From Emydura subglobosa (lineage: Eukaryota; Chordata; Testudines; Chelidae): a DNA stretch of 64,000 nt. The position numbers and the translations under genes are program-made. Shown here piece by piece: positions 47,336 to 59,329 of the stretch. The DNA lies in NCBI GenBank assembly GCA_007922225.1, contig ML679966.1, forward strand, positions 60,046,316-60,110,315. Direction: 5' to 3'. The stretch's first letter is position 1, and each line of letters opens with the position of its first letter. The notes beneath the pieces were generated by a model. That model was not told where the DNA came from. It saw only the letters and a list, made by a program, of their open reading frames with translations, and did no database searches.

Positions 47336-49999
47336 GGTTATCGCTGTTTGCAAATCTAAAAACAGAAAGTAAAGGTAATAAAAATGTCCATTCATTTTGG
47401 CTACCTGAACTTCTGGTGGCCTGACTTGAGACATCTGGGACCTGATTTTCTGAACTTGTTGAGCACTCCCAACTGCAAGCTAAGTCCATGTGAACGGTGA
47501 TTGTTCAGCATTGCTGAATGAGACCTAAATCTTGTCAACGGAGCACACAAAAAGTGAATAGATCCAAAATTAATGGATACTTTAAAAAAGAAGAGTTAAG
47601 AAAAGAGTGGTTCAGCCTATAAAAGTGTTCAATCTACAGCATTAAAAACAGCTGTGATATAGCAGATTACTTTGAAAAAGTCATGCCAGATTTTCAAACA
47701 TGTGAACTGGTTTGGGTGAGATCATTTTTGAAAATGTTCACCTAAAAAGACATATGGGAAAAAACGGTGGAAAAAATTGTTACATCCTTTGAGTCTAAGA
47801 TATAGTGAGCTTGTATATTTTTTGCACAGTGACAACGATCTGCAAAGATAGCAAACAGTTTAAAGAGCTTAATAAAGGACTCAGTATGAAACTCCATGCA
47901 TCTTTTCTCACTGATAATGTCTAGAAGGTGAAAAACCTCTCTCCCCTCCTTAAATATTTTTAGATTTTCATCTGATTGCTGACAGAATTTTCATTAAGAG
48001 TTGCCTTGGAGAATAATATAATAACCTTGCCAGGAGCTGTCATAAATAAAGCATCAACTGCTTACTCACTGATGTTGGAACTCAGCAGATATTATTGCCT
48101 TGCTAGAATTCAAGACACAGGCAATTACAATTCCTTCATTAGACTGAAGTTATCTCAAATCATTGCAATTATTTTTCATTTAAGATTTAGTAATAAAGTA
48201 CAGCAACATTTTCTTTTGCACATTTAAGTCTGCATTTTGCATTGTATTGCCAATGCACCAGTTTTATTTAAAAAAAAACAAACAAAAAAAAAAACAAAAA
48301 ACCCAGAACGTATAAATGATATACCTTTAAAAGCAACAATACTATAGAATGACCAGAGAAGATGCATATAGCAATTAGCCTATTAAATCCTGGGATAAAT
48401 TGATTGAAGAGGGTGACTGTTTCTTGCTCAGTTAATTTCTGTGTCTAATTTAGTGACTGTATCTTCTGGTGTTACTGTACTTTAGAGTTTGATTGTGGGT
48501 CATTATCCTTCTAATGCAGGCACAAATGAACCTGTTTTGCCAAATTTTGAGCATTGTTTTTGAGCATTGTTTCAAAACAGTCTGAATTCAGGAGAAATTG
48601 TGGAAGAAAGGAAAAAGAGGGGAAGTGTTGGGAGGAGAGTGAGCAAGGAGAGAAATCTTTTTTTTTTTTTTTTTTTTATTAAATAAACCCACAAACCATA
48701 TTAGGCCTAATTCATCCTGAATGTGAGCCCTCTGAAGACAGTGTAATTTCAGTGAATTTGCTTTTCTCCCTAATGTATTTTCCAGTTTCTCCCTGAGAGA
48801 TTTCAAACTTCAGGGTGATTTTTCTAGATACTCCTCCTGTTTAAAAAGGTAAGCCATGCAATAAAGGCAAGAGAAACCTTAAAATGCAGTTTCAGTGAGC
48901 AATCTCAATGATCATAAAATGAATTCTGTACACTTAGAGGCTGTGTACAAATTCATGAACAGTCCTTAGCCCAGATATATTTATAAACCCTATTCATCAA
49001 ACATTTATGATTAACGAACCATTACAATCTGTTTGCAGATAATTTGTAAAGACAAAGGGGAACCAAATCTGGGGGGGGGAATAAAGTTCACCAGGAGATA
49101 TTCGGACATTTCTTCTCTGAACTCTTTATGAATCTGGAGCATAATCACTTTACAAGAATCATTCAGAGCCCTGGGTATAATTTTAAAATAAAATAATAAT
49201 AAAAAAAAAAAAAGAGCAAGTATGTCAGTTTGGTTTTTCACTCAGCTTCTTGGTACTCTCATAGGTAGCACATTCCACTTTAGCTTTTCCATTAGGAATT
49301 CTAGACATCAGAAGGTCAGACTTCAATTCTGCCTAACAATTTCTGGGACACAGTTTTAAAATAAGATAATGTACACAGGCTACCCTCTAATTCTATTTAT
49401 ATTCCACATGTCCTGTGGCTCATGAGTACAGGCTGGTATTCTATTGCTATGCATGGTTTTGAGTAAAAAACAAACCAAAAAAAAAGATACTTAGAGATAA
49501 TCAGAGAATTTAAAGAAAGTGATAATCCAGCACATTGCAAAAAGGATGCTGGTTTACACACACCCCCACTCATGTCTATGATAGATATACAAAACAAAAG
49601 TAACAGACTACAGTATAGAACAGACCCAAAATAGTTCCACCTTGCTTGTAGTCTAATATGGGGACTTACATGATGGGCAGATTATCTTTTAATAAATCAA
49701 AATATGGACAAACACACAGCATAAAGATTTAGTTGCAGCTATCCATAAAGCAATGGAAAATGGAAGACATTTTCCAAAGGATTTACTCAGGCAGTTGTAT
49801 ATGATCTTATCTGACTCCTGAAATGGTTGATGGTGTGTGTGGTGGGTTTTTTGTTTGTTTTAAATAAGGTAGTCACACCTCTGACCTGCATCAGAAACAC
49901 CACCTGCTATCCAGCAGAAAATTGGAGTTGCTACATTACATCAAGAGAATAGAAGTGAGGGAGAACACGGTGATGGGAAAAGAACATGCCTGCACAAAT

Positions 50000-50067
<68 letters not shown>

Positions 50068-51764
50068 ACTTTACTTGTTTCCCTTACATGACAAAGGCAG
50101 TGAAGCAAAAAGTGTCATGTAATATTTAGCACAAGCTTTCTATACATGTAACATCTGCCAGCTGACTAGTGTCATGAAAGGGAGTCTTCTCAGCTCCCAA
50201 ACTGATCATATAGGTTTCACATAATATCTTGAAATATTCAGCTCCCCCCCCTCCTCCCGAAGCCCTTTTACATTCCTCTGCAGTCCAAGAAAGAGGAAGG
50301 AAATAAATTATGTATGAGGAAACAGGAATCCGTTTATTTATGAGGAACAATAGCTTAATTCATAAGGCAGTTCTTACAATGCCTGATCCCTAGACAATTC
50401 TTGCAGTTAGTAGTGAGGGGGAGAGCCTATCAGGATGTGGCATACAGTCAATACCATAATGCATCCTCTCTTTTTCTAAGTGAACCTTTTAGAAAAGAGA
50501 ATTTTGATGCTCAAGCACTTAGTAGCTTTTCTTTTTCTCCTGCAGGCAGCTTCCACTTTTCCTTCCATTTACCTGACTCTCCCAGGATGTCAAAACCCAA
50601 ATAAATCCCATTCTGTTTACAGCTCAAGCACTCCCCTTTGTGTTTGTTTCAGTGTTACATGCAGTGGAGGCCACGTTAAAAATCATACCTAGTGCTGCGT
50701 GTGCTGCTGTGCCACATATTACTTTTGAAAGGGAGGTTAGTTTTTCCTTCCTTTATTCACAGTTTTATATGTAACCTTGAAATGAATTGAAGCACAAGAG
50801 ATTTACTTAAAGGGTATATTTCCCAAACACCAAAATACCACTGTATTTCAGTGTCTGATGTGGAATTTATTTAACAACTGTATTAATTTTATCAACTATT
50901 AATTGAAATAGGTTTCATTGCCTATGGAAGTTTAATTCCATTCTCTACAGGAAGTGGCACACAGCAAATATGATTTCCTAACAAGTTTGCTCTTTCAGCA
51001 GGTATTTATTTATATGTTGAGGTTTCTCTGTATTTCCAGCAACAGTTCTCAATTCTGAAACCAAGAGAGACTTGTGTTAAGAATCAATTAGTCACACTGA
51101 CAAAGTTCTGAATGCAGCAAAGTTCGTTGTTGCCTAGCAGCAACCCAGTAAGCTGTGATTTAGCTTCAACTCTTAACTCTGAACCAACCAGAGGTTATAG
51201 ATTTCTCCCCACCCCCACATTGCAGGATTGCCTTTCTTTGTCTGGAACGACAGGCTTATCACCTATACAATCACATCCAAAGAAATCTTGCCTTCTTTCT
51301 TATAGGATTATTAAAAATGTATAGAATCAGCAACAATTTTTGGGGGAAACTTTCATAAAACCCCACAAGAGACTCTTCAGGGTAAGACTCTTTTGCTACG
51401 TATTTGAACTGTACTCAGTACGATAGGGATCCAGTCTGATTGGGGTCTCTAATTGCTAATGTAATGCAAGCTAAGATATGAACATTAAGCAAATAAAGTG
51501 CAATTGCACAAATGATAATGGTAAAACTAGCTTTTTTACATAAGGAAAGGACAGAGAATATACATAATACAACCTGTTGCAACCATAGTCTTACAGTCCT
51601 CCTTATATTGATGTCAAGTGCATTTTTAAAGCACCATAATTTAAGAACTATACCAAATACCCATACCCAGGTCTGATGTTGTTACACAAGAAAGAAAAAT
51701 GTCATTTTGCCCTAACACCACCATCCACCTTAAGAGGGCTGAGGAACATACAGAGTGAGGAAAG
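47336..51764. other. Non-coding DNA, mostly unique
   Basis: Homopolymers at 48269-48299 (A-rich), 48658-48677 (T20) and 49200-49214 (A-rich), plus the AC tract at 50002-50065. Segment 47960-48260 is repeat-free and AT-rich with ATTA-type sites and could be conserved. An X-box-like GTTGCCTAGCAGCAACC lies at 51129-51145. No gene. Confidence 0.5.
50002..50065. repeat. (AC)32 microsatellite
   Basis: Sixty-four uninterrupted bases of AC, the longest simple tract in the window. Purity suggests it is hypervariable. Confidence 0.97.
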
Positions 51765-51950
51765 ATGGTCCAGTGGTTAGGGATTTGGGTTCAAGTCCCT
51801 GTTCCTCCACAGACTCACTGCATGACTTTGGGCAAGTCACTTAACCTCTCTGTGCCTTGGTTCCCCATCTGTAAAATAGGGATAATCACTTTTCCCTCTG
51901 CAGAGGATAACTACATTTAAGATAGGGAGGTGCTCAGATATTAAGGTAAT
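51765..51950 (+). mobile_element. tRNA/MIR-type SINE
   Basis: Begins GATGGTCCAGTGGTTAGGGA with GGGTTCAAGTCCCTG (A-box-like then B-box) and continues ATGACTTTGGGCAAGTCACT, TAACCTCTCTGTGCCTTGGT, TCCCCATCTGTAAAATAGGG. This is a full head-to-core order of a MIR-type SINE and the best-conserved SINE here. Confidence 0.92.
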
Positions 51951-52009
51951 AGGGACATATATGTCCCTAAGAAGTTTTTGTTAAAGCTTTTTTAAAGTTG
52001 GTTACGGTT

Positions 52010-52240
52010 GTGAATATAGTGATCTTGTAGCTAAGGCACATGACTGGGAAATCCAGATTTTGTTCCCAGTTTTGCCATAGACTCAGAGGCAAGTCAATTA
52101 ACTTTTCTGTTCCTCAGTTTCCCTAGTCAAAAATTGGGACAATGCCGCTTATTACAGGGGTGTTGTGAGGCTTAATTTATCAATATATTACGACAGAGTT
52201 TGAGATCATTTGGATGGCAGGTGTTATATGAAATGCAAGA
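52010..52240 (+). mobile_element. Second tRNA/MIR-type SINE in the same orientation
   Basis: GTGATCTTGTAGCTAAGGCA, GGGAAATCCAGATTTTGTTC, GGCAAGTCAATTAACTTTTC, CTGTTCCTCAGTTTCCC and GGTGTTGTGAGGCTTAATTT follow the MIR consensus through its 3' part. More diverged than the copy 60 bp upstream. Confidence 0.85.
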
Positions 52241-52244
52241 TATT

Positions 52245-53397
52245 ATTCTCCTGCCACATCTTCTCCCAACAGTGTTGACAAAGATTTCCTGGCTCATTTG
52301 ATCATAGTATTTACTGAAGAATCCACTAAATCTCTTTCACCCAGCAGTATCATCTGTTGCATTTATACATTGCCTTGGATTTGTTGTGTCAAATTTTACT
52401 CACATAATTTCTATTTGAAGTATTGTCTATTTCAGAGACATTTTGAAACCATGAACCTTAACAACACAAAGCCACCTTTTGAAATTAAAATAAGACAATC
52501 AGCTCCATTCCTGACTATATTCTTTGCCAGACTAGACACCTAGTTTCATGGTGCTTTTGCAGAACAGTTCTTTCATGATAATAGTGAAACCTTTGTTGTT
52601 TTCCATCTCTAATAGATGGCTGCGTTATATTTGCTTTTAATGCTGGGTCTGAGTATCAACTTATTCATGCATTAAAAGCTACACAGTCTAAAAATATATT
52701 TTATTTAATTCTTTCTTCAGTATGATGCAAGGTTTTTCTAGCTATTACAGGCCTTTTTTTAAAAAAAAATAAGTCAATGCTGGAAATCTAATTAGCAAAA
52801 AATATAAAAGCAGTGAACTTGCAAATAAGAGGTTTTGAATATTCCATTTCATCTCTTTGTAGCATTTTTGTCCTCCTTCCAGGTTTACACCAATTTTATA
52901 TCTAAGGCACTCAGTTTTGCTTCAAAAGGACATCAGAGTCTAAAAGTGTAAACTAAAGGATAGGCTTAACCCACCATGTTTGATTTAACTGGTATTAATT
53001 TCAGCTAATTTTGAGAGGGCTTCTGCTTACTAATGAAGTCTAAATATTGGCACTAAGAGATAAGCTAGCCAGAAATTTTCATTCATTTCAAAAGGTCTGG
53101 GTTCCCAGTAAGCATTTCCTGCACATTCACAGCTAGCAACAAAATCCTCAATTAGCACTAGAGGGCATAGGAAAAGAAAAGAGGGTTAGTGTGCAGTGGG
53201 ATGCAAATGCTGTTAGAAATGAAAAGGAGCAATTTCATGCCAACCTGCACAGACAACAAGCTTCCCCTCCCCTTTTTAAATGCAAGAGATTTACATTTTA
53301 AGTGAAGCTTGAGACGTTAACAAAAGGGTTTCACTGTTCACTTCGACTAATGGACCTACCTATACTCTGATCATCTTCTGGCTAGCAACAAGAACAG
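52245..53397. other. Non-coding DNA, nothing recognised
   Basis: AT-rich, with a T7A9 run near 52755-52770. ORF at 52298-52543 has no recognisable similarity. Confidence 0.5.
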
Positions 53398-53520
53398 TAA
53401 TTTTTTACATTTATATGGCACCTTCCAACCCAAAGGGCTTCGCACACATTTGCCTGGGAGACAAACATGGAGGTCATTTCTCAGATTTTACTCAGGCAAA
53501 CTCACAATGACATCAGTTAT
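53398..53520 (-). mobile_element. SINE/MIR tail fragment, antisense
   Basis: ACATTTATATGGCACCTTCC, then CCCAAAGGGCTTCGCACACA matches the tatagcgcctttca...ctcaaagcgctttaca block in reverse. The MIR core beyond it is lost. Confidence 0.5.
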
Positions 53521-53759
53521 ATTATTTTACTGTATTCAAGTGCCCTGGCTGCACTACAGAACATGTAAATGACATGTCTTCAGCCATAAATAGTTTACAC
53601 ATGACATAATTAAAGGGAGCAAAACATGTGGGGAGATAGGACAAGGTATACAAGGACCAAGTATATAATAGCATCATCTAGTTTGATTTAAGTAGTGTAC
53701 ATGTTGATGGATCTGGTCTGTGTATTAACTGCACGTCTTGTTGGTGGCATAGCAGTTGT

Positions 53760-55150
53760 GAGACTTTAGTCAGAAGGGACCATCATATAAGCTATTCTGA
53801 CCTCCTGTTTATCAATTACATGCACATTAAACCACGCAACCAAAATTAGACCAAGTATTACAGCCCACAGGAGGCTAGACTGTTCTGTCATAGGCAAAGA
53901 ATTGGAGGGACTGAAGCGCACCAATGCCCGAGACCTTTGCAGTGGCAGGGAAATGATTAAGTGAGATATCCATATAGCCCTGGCAAGTCATTTGCACATT
54001 GCAGAGGAAGGCAAATCCCCCCTCCTCCAAGTCATTCCCACTCTGACTGGGTTGGGGGTGCAATTCCTTCCCAAAAACCACATCCGATGATTGGTTAGAC
54101 CCTGAGTGTATGAGCAAGAACCAACCAAGCCTCAGAGCACTGACCATCCAGTGTCCCATCTCCAGCCATGGCTATCTTTGATGCTTCACAGGAAGGAGCA
54201 TGTATGCATGCGTGCAAAATACAGGGTGGGGGGAGGGCCAAAGGGAAATCTGATCCCTCCCAATGGCTAGCTGAATCCCTGAAGCATGACCTTTAAGGAA
54301 CGCATGACCAACTGGAAGTGAGCCCCCAGACTGCTGAACCCTGCCCCCTACCATCACAAGCAACCCCATCATACAATCACACTCAAATTTGTCCAACTCT
54401 CTTAACATTAATAAACTCCTATTGGGAAGCTGTTCCAGAACCTCACACCTCTGATGGTTAGAAACCTTCTAATTTCCAGCCTGAACTTGTTCATGGCCAG
54501 TTTATACCCATTTGTTCTTGTGCCAACCAGAGGCATAGCCAGAACTGATTTTTTTTTTTAATTTTTTTGGCAGAGCCTGTAGTTGACATGGGTGGGCACA
54601 AGCCTTGTGTCACAAGCAAAACAGAGGTGGGGGGGGGGGGAAAACTCAGGATGAATGGCTTAAAAACTGATTGGGTGGATCTGCTTTCAAAGTGGGTGGG
54701 CCATGAGCCTCCAGGCGCACCAGTAGCTACGCCACGGGTGCCAACGTTGTCATCTAGCTTAAATAGCTCTTCACCCTCCCTGGTAATGATTCCTCTGATA
54801 ATTTAGAGAACAATCATTTCCCCACTCAGCCTTATTTTTTGCTAAATCAAACAAGTCAAGTCTTCTAGTCTCCTTATATAAGATCGGTCCTCCATTCCCC
54901 TGATTATCCTAATAGCTTTTCTCTGCACTTGTTCCAGTTTAAACTAAATCTTTCTTGAACACGGGTGACCAGAACTGTACACAGTATTCCAAGTGAGGTC
55001 TTACTAGTACTTTGTACAATGGCATTAATACATCTGTCTCTACTGAAAATGCCTCACCTGATGCGATCCTAGGATTGCATTTGCTTTTTTTCTCCCCCCA
55101 GACACATCACATTAGTGGCTCCTAGCCATCCTGTGATCAAAAGCGGCGAG
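53760..55150 (-). mobile_element. Long CR1 LINE, antisense, interrupted by a hAT insertion
   Basis: Plus-strand landmarks in order: TAGTCAGAAGGGACCATCAT (element 3' end), TTGCAGAGGAAGGCAAATC-like text, CAATTCCTTCCCAAAAACC, CTCCTATTGGGAAGCTGTTC, CTCTGATGGTTAGAAACCTT, CAGTTTATACCCATTTGTTC. Then, after the hAT copy, come CTTAAATAGCTCTTCACCCT, CTGATTATCCTAATAGCTTT, TCTGCACTTGTTCCAGTTTA and CAGAACTGTACACAGTATTC. Read in reverse, the right part encodes the ORF2 C-terminal end (frames broken) and the left part is the long 3' UTR. Subfamily differs from the ATTCTATG-tailed copies. 5' truncated near 55150. Confidence 0.9.
54520..54745. mobile_element. Complete non-autonomous hAT element (210 bp) nested in the CR1
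   Basis: The element spans 54528-54737 between perfect direct repeats GTGCCAAC (54520-54527 and 54738-54745). Left end CAGAGGCATAGCCAG; right end GTAGCTACGCCACGG, which reads CCGTGGCGTAGCTAC on the other strand, so the ends pair at 10 of 15 positions. CR1 sequence resumes directly after the second repeat, so the insertion is younger than the CR1. Contains T-rich and G-rich (54629-54641) runs and no ORF. Confidence 0.92.
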
Positions 55151-55639
55151 AAAATGCCCATTCACTCAGAAAAATAAAGAACCACCAAAACTCAAATTAA
55201 ATTCATTGCCAATTAATAAGTAATTGTAATCTGTTCTAATGCAGAGTCTTCAACTCTCTTTTTACATCCTTTAACCAAGGCGTCAGATCTTGGTAGAAGG
55301 ATCTTCTACAAGACAGAAATTGTTATAAGTGGCATTGTACTTCAAAATATCATAAAATAGTTAAAAATAAACTGCAGTTTTCATTAAAGTTGTGGGTATG
55401 TCTTATAAAAAGTTTTGAGTTAGTTTCTTATTCAACTAGTGACATGGCTGTAATTTTGCTTTTCTTATGGTTAGAAGCAAACTATAAGGGCTGTTAATAC
55501 GGCTGGGAAGTCTCAGAAAGCGTATCAGAGAGCAAGCTTTGAATAAATTAATTGCCTTCTGGGCCAGTTGGAAACAGGTTAATGGATTAGATGGTTTATA
55601 AGTGGTAAGCAAGTTATTTTTTGGTGTATTAAGGAATCC

Positions 55640-55840
55640 TACATTTATAATGCTTACAGCATATATAGCACTGACATTTTCCAACTGCTTTCTTTTATTA
55701 GCTATTCATATTAACCTATATCCACCACAGAGGAGCGTTAAGTATTTCCATTTTATCAATGGAGACACACACATTTGTCCAGTGGCAAAGCTAGGATTAA
55801 AACTCAGGCTTCCCTGAATCCAAGACAGGGCTGCGCACAC
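55640..55840 (-). mobile_element. MIR-type SINE, antisense, diverged
   Basis: Order in reverse: ATATATAGCACTGACATTTT, CATTTTATCAATGGAGACAC, TTTGTCCAGTGGCAAAGCTA, GGATTAAAACTCAGGCTTCC, then CTGAATCCAAGACAGGGCTG. This tracks the tail, core (ttttacagatgg / agtggcagagct) and head (aactcaggtctcc / ccagtgct) of a reptilian MIR-type SINE. Confidence 0.7.
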
Positions 55841-55844
55841 AAGA

Positions 55845-57579
55845 AAGATCTCAGGATTTTTGTCTTATCTAATAGCTAACCCCCCGCCAGATTTCTCTGT
55901 ACCAATTGACTAGACTCCTGAGTGTGTCACTGCCCGTCTAGCCTGATCTGAAGCCACAGTCAAACAAGCCTTTGTGTTATCAGGATATGACCATTTATAT
56001 CGCCTTGAGAGCTTTAATTATACATTTCACTGCTTTCCCCTATCCTTTATCTTTTATATTTGTACAGTACTTAACTCATTATGGGCACTTCCAGGAACAA
56101 ATAATACATTTAAGACCTGATTTGTCATTTGATCAGGCAAAAAAAATCTCTGAGTTTAGTTTGAACAAAGAATCCAGGATCAGATCCTAAATGTGTGTGT
56201 TCATAAACAATTATTGTTAAACTATTAACATATAACCTCTGAGATTTTAGAGATAGCAACATGAGCAATTAGGGTTTGTGACCAACTGAAGCTGAGATTC
56301 AAAGTCAACACTGCAGTTATATAGCAAATAGCATGATAGGGCTAAAGAACAATCTTCTCTTACAGATATTAAAGAATTAACTTCAGAGGAAAGGTAAATT
56401 AATTAAAAACAAACAGATAAAGTACATTAATCATCTCCTGATGGAGATTTTGAAAGGCAGTGTTTCCCCCTCTACTCTCTATTCCTTTTTAATAGGAAAA
56501 AAAGTGGGGAGGGATCAGGCAAGTTGCTATAGTGATGTTTCCAATTTATATTGGCAGATTCAGGTCACTTAGTTTATACTCTTATGTGTTTTGTCATCAG
56601 TTGACTGGCTGTATAAGGATTTAAATGAAATAAACCCGCTACAGTACATGAAGATGAACAGAAAAATAAAATTTACTGTGCAGCATTTTGAAACAATGAA
56701 ATATCTTTCTGCCATCTGTGAAATAATTTGTTCAAAGAGTAAAAAAACTTTGCAAATTTAATTAATATGACAAGCTGCTGTATCATACATTACAGTCTGC
56801 CATGGCTGGAACTAGATTTAATGGAGGGCCCTTCCCCCCAAACCTTGAGTTATATTAAGTACCTTGGAGCAGACTGACATTAAGACTGTAATTTTCTGGA
56901 TTTCCTTATTTCAGGGTTGGTGTGTGTGTGGGGGGAATTACATGGTGGAGATTGGCTGTACACACACGTAGCCTCCCCATACATGGATCTCAAGTCCAGT
57001 AGAGGGGCTTCTGAGGTTTGGGAAAGAGAAGAACTATTCTGAGTTCTGAGCTTTGGCGTTGTGTCACTTTTTGAACTTTAAATGTAAAAACTATTTTAAT
57101 AGTCAAAGAAGGCCTTGTGTCAATCTTTGGAAAGGCTCTTTTTGTCTTTTAGTTGTTTAATCATTGCCAGTTAACTAATTTCCCAACTAATATCCATATT
57201 GCTATACTCAAATGGTTTCTTACAATAATAGCCCGTTATAACATCAGATGACATTACTATATCATGCATACATTTCACCAGTTATAATAAAACTTCCTGA
57301 TGTTATGTTTGAGACTTGTATTTAGACGCAAAATATTAGCAAATATTCATCTCAAAAGGATTTGATGGCATCTTACGCATTTAAAGAAAAAGCAAATGTT
57401 TTCATTTATATATGGAAACATGGGATTGGACATAACACACATTGCCCAACTATACATGTTTTCTTTAAAGTTAAATGAACAAACACTTATGTGTTTATAA
57501 AAATTAACTAATGTCAACAGGGAAATGTATAGAATTCCTTAGGTGGTTTTAAACAAAGGGTTTTATTTCTGCCTTGTCT
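55845..57579. other. Non-coding DNA, mostly unique
   Basis: Segment 56560-56800 is AT-rich and repeat-free, possible conserved non-coding DNA. No gene or element supported. Confidence 0.5.
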
Positions 57580-58905
57580 AATTATAGATCAGCCAGCCTA
57601 ACCTTGATACCTGGAAAAAATACAAATTGACTTTTTAATAATTGATTCCAGTAAGCATCTAGAGGATAATAGGGTTATAAGAAATAGCCAGCGTGGATTT
57701 GTCAAGAACAAGTCATTCCAAAACAATTTCCTGCTTTGACAGGGTAACTGGCCTATTGGATGGAAAGTTGTAGATGGGATATATCTTGATTTTACTAAGA
57801 CTTTTGACTGTCTGACATGACATTCTCATAAACAAACTATGGAAATGTGGTCTAGATTAATTAGAAGATTGGTTTTTCAGCTGATTGTTCACCTTACTCA
57901 GTAGTCATCAATGGTGTTCTGTCAAATGGGATGGGGAGAGGTATCTAGTGGCGTTCCACAGAAGTCTGTCACTATTCAATATTTTCATTAATGATTTGGA
58001 TAGGAGTGGATTGAAGAGCATGATGATAAAGTTTGTGGAGGACAGCATGATGGGAGGACATAATTAGAATTCAAAATGACCTGACAAATTGGAGAATTGT
58101 TCTGAAATAAATAAGATGAAACTCAAAGTGCAAAGTACTACACTTGGCAAGAAAACAAAACCAAACCAAGCCAAACTCTCCTTTCCTCCTCCCTCCCTCA
58201 CCCCAGGGGAATAAACTGGTTAGGTGGTAATACTGCTAAAGGATTTGTGGGTTATAGTGGATCACAAATTGAATAGGAGTCAACAATGCAATGCAATTGC
58301 AAAAAAGGCAAATATTCTTGGGTTTAATATTCCTGGTAGTAACAGGAGTGTCACATGAAAAATATAGGAGGTAGTTGTCCCTTCTACTCAGCACTGGCAA
58401 TATCTCAGCAGGAGAACTGTGTCCAGTTCTGGGCACCATACTTTAGGAAAAGATGTGGCTAGAATCTAGAGAAGGGCAACAAAAGTAATACGTTTTAGAA
58501 AACCTGACCTAGGAGGAAAGGTTAAAAAACTGGGCATGTTTAGTCCTGAGAAAACTAGATGAGGAGGGACCTGATAACAGCCTTCAGAAATTGTAAGGAT
58601 CAATATAAAGAGGATAGTGATCACTCGTGCTCCATGTCCACTGAAAGTAGGACAAGAAATAATCAGCTTGATCCACAGCAAGGGAAGTTGAGATTAGACA
58701 CTAGGAAAATTTTTCTAACTATAAAGGATAGTTAACACTGAAATAAGCCTCCAAGGGAAGTTGTGGAATCCCCACCCTTAGAGGTTTTTAAAAGGTTAGA
58801 TAAATCAGTCAGGGATGGTCTAGATATACTTGGTCCTGCATCAGTGCAAGGGGCTGGACTAGAAGACTTTTCAAGGTCCCTTCCAGCCCTATATTTCTGA
58901 TTTAC
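57580..58905 (+). mobile_element. Old CR1 LINE: RT domain through 3' UTR
   Basis: Broken sense translation follows CR1 ORF2 in order: RNSQRGFVKNKSFQNNF (57685 on), DGIYLDFTKTFDC (where CR1 has LDFSKAFD), a degraded SGVPQ block, FNIFINDLDRSG, then KFVEDSMMGG, where the catalytic FADD has become FVED. The C-terminal part and 3' UTR follow (GTCCAGTTCTGGGCACCATA, then GGGCTGGACTAGAAGACTTT, CAAGGTCCCTTCCAGCCCTA, TATTTCTG). Many stops and frameshifts; dead. It keeps the RT core that the 25.5-kb copy lacks. Confidence 0.9.
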
Positions 58906-59329
58906 TTTTAGTCCCATTTCCCCATGAGTTCTCAGTGCGTTGTGTGCCCAAAGTATTTTCTCTCTCTGGAAAGCCTTAAATCTTTATAGGGAGGTAGACC
59001 CCAGGCTGCAACCTGACTCTCCCAAATTCAGTACTTTCTTTTCTAAGGCCTTGGGTCTCCTCAGACACTAAATAGCATTGTCTTTCCCCAATAGTCCTTC
59101 AGCAGCACACCCTTCCTTATTAGTACATCTCCTTCTACCCTCTTGGAATGATGTGGCAGTGTGACATATGTTCCAGACCCCTCCCAGTCCCAGCAGCCTT
59201 TGAAAAAAGTTTGGTGTGTTGGAGATGCTGGACCACACCTACTTTTCAGTCTCAGGGATAATTCACTATCAAAAGGTGCTTCCCCATCCCCTTTCTCATC
59301 TCCCCCACCTTCATTTTTAGGGTGGTCAG

